Below, piece by piece: positions 15,013-15,182 of a stretch of 15,182 nt of DNA. The notes below the pieces were generated by a model. The model was not told the origin of the DNA, made no database searches, and was given only the letters and a program-made list of their open reading frames with translations. The stretch is from the NCBI GenBank assembly GCA_016297265.1, contig JAEDHB010000034.1, positions 1 through 15,182 of the forward strand. Direction: 5' to 3'. The first letter of the stretch is position 1; each line of letters opens with the position of its first letter. The position numbers and the translations under genes were made by a program. The stretch is from Butyrivibrio sp. Lineage in GTDB: Bacteria > Bacillota > Clostridia > Lachnospirales > Lachnospiraceae.

Positions 15013-15122
15013 GTGAACTACCCATTGTCTAAAGCCAATGGGCTTCCTGCTTCATTGACCTCGTAACCTACTATCTCCACAGGCGTTAATTCGGGCAGTC
15101 CCTGCCCTACTCAGTGATTCAC
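15013..15122 (-). ncRNA. TnpB omega-RNA (reRNA) scaffold, 3' part
   Basis: In this element family the RNA overlapping the tnpB 3' end and the right end serves as the guide RNA of TnpB. Visible structure: a 6-bp stem GGGCAG/CTGCCC with a 3-base loop (15093-15107), and a terminal 7-bp stem CCCATTG/CAATGGG with an 8-base loop (15021-15042), then TAGTTCAC. The preceding GAAGCAGGAAG segment is typical. The RNA's 5' boundary, probably within tnpB, cannot be placed. The guide would be the bases directly after 15013 on the minus strand. Confidence 0.7.
15021..15042 (-). repeat. Right-end subterminal hairpin of the IS605-family element
   Basis: A perfect 7-bp palindrome (15021-15027 against 15036-15042) with loop GCTTTAGA on the minus strand lies a few bases from the element end. 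In this family such imperfect or perfect hairpins are recognised by the TnpA transposase on single-stranded DNA. Confidence 0.75.
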
Positions 15123-15182
15123 TTATACTATTTTTCTTAATCCCTCTGCCAATATATTCTTCGCAGCATTGATATCTCTGTC
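15123..15182 (-). CDS. tnpB: RNA-guided endonuclease TnpB, C-terminal end (partial)
   Basis: The last 19 codons plus the stop are in the window and read DRDINAAKNILAEGLRKIV. DRDINAAKNI is the final RuvC motif of TnpB, carrying the third catalytic aspartate, and is diagnostic of the OrfB/TnpB family. TnpB is an RNA-guided DNA nuclease that helps retain its element by cutting the empty donor site. The remainder lies past 15182, so completeness cannot be judged, but the catalytic residue seen here is intact. Confidence 0.9.
   Translation of the reverse strand, partial: DRDINAAKNILAEGLRKIV

Larger units (their letters stand above)
15013..15182 (-). mobile_element. IS200/IS605-family element, right end (partial)
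   Basis: The minus strand shows the C-terminus of TnpB, then about 110 bases of structured tail ending in a hairpin and TAGTTCAC at 15020-15013. That is the usual right-end form of IS605/IS1341-type elements. The left end, most of tnpB and any tnpA lie beyond the window. Host sequence resumes at or near 15012. Confidence 0.85.

Overview
The window looks like chromosomal DNA from an anaerobic Firmicute of the class Clostridia, most likely family Lachnospiraceae. The basis is the moderately AT-rich sequence, strong AGGAGG-type ribosome binding sites, an mcsA-mcsB-clpC operon, a dockerin-bearing cell-wall hydrolase, and small proteins of a kind I associate with Lachnospiraceae. Genus cannot be fixed from the sequence alone. 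Every gene I can support lies on the minus strand, so transcription runs from high to low coordinates.

The right edge (about 15013-15182) is the end of an IS200/IS605-family element: the last 19 codons of a TnpB nuclease, a structured non-coding tail of omega-RNA type, and the element's right end. It abuts the short leader of a membrane S component of an ECF vitamin/micronutrient transporter (14397-14954). Next comes a probable nucleotide-biosynthesis operon read from a good sigma-A promoter at 14338-14366: pyrE, a small membrane protein, purE, purM, purN, purD, and last a secreted, dockerin-tailed glucosaminidase-like protein (7522-9789). It ends at a strong rho-independent terminator (7475-7511).

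The promoter of the following protein quality-control operon sits inside that terminator hairpin. The operon is a YtrA-type GntR regulator (where ctsR would be expected), mcsA, mcsB (with substitutions at known active-site and phosphoarginine-sensing positions) and clpC. McsA and McsB are the adaptor and arginine kinase that mark and deliver proteins, and ClpC is the unfoldase that passes them to ClpP, which is not encoded here.

Below clpC are a small protein of uncertain role, radA (DNA repair), and a soluble receptor-like protein that is only a chemotaxis signalling core. The left edge holds tRNA-Trp(CCA) with its own promoter and terminator, then a REP-like palindromic repeat with a 30-bp exact duplication. 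There is no gene-free stretch over 300 bases apart from the tRNA/repeat region at 1-406, where every visible element is listed.

The ordinary part is housekeeping. The least ordinary items are the TnpB omega-RNA end with its readable guide, the variant McsB paired with a GntR regulator in place of CtsR, the terminator/promoter overlap, the dockerin autolysin at the end of a purine/pyrimidine operon, and the palindromic repeat after tRNA-Trp.
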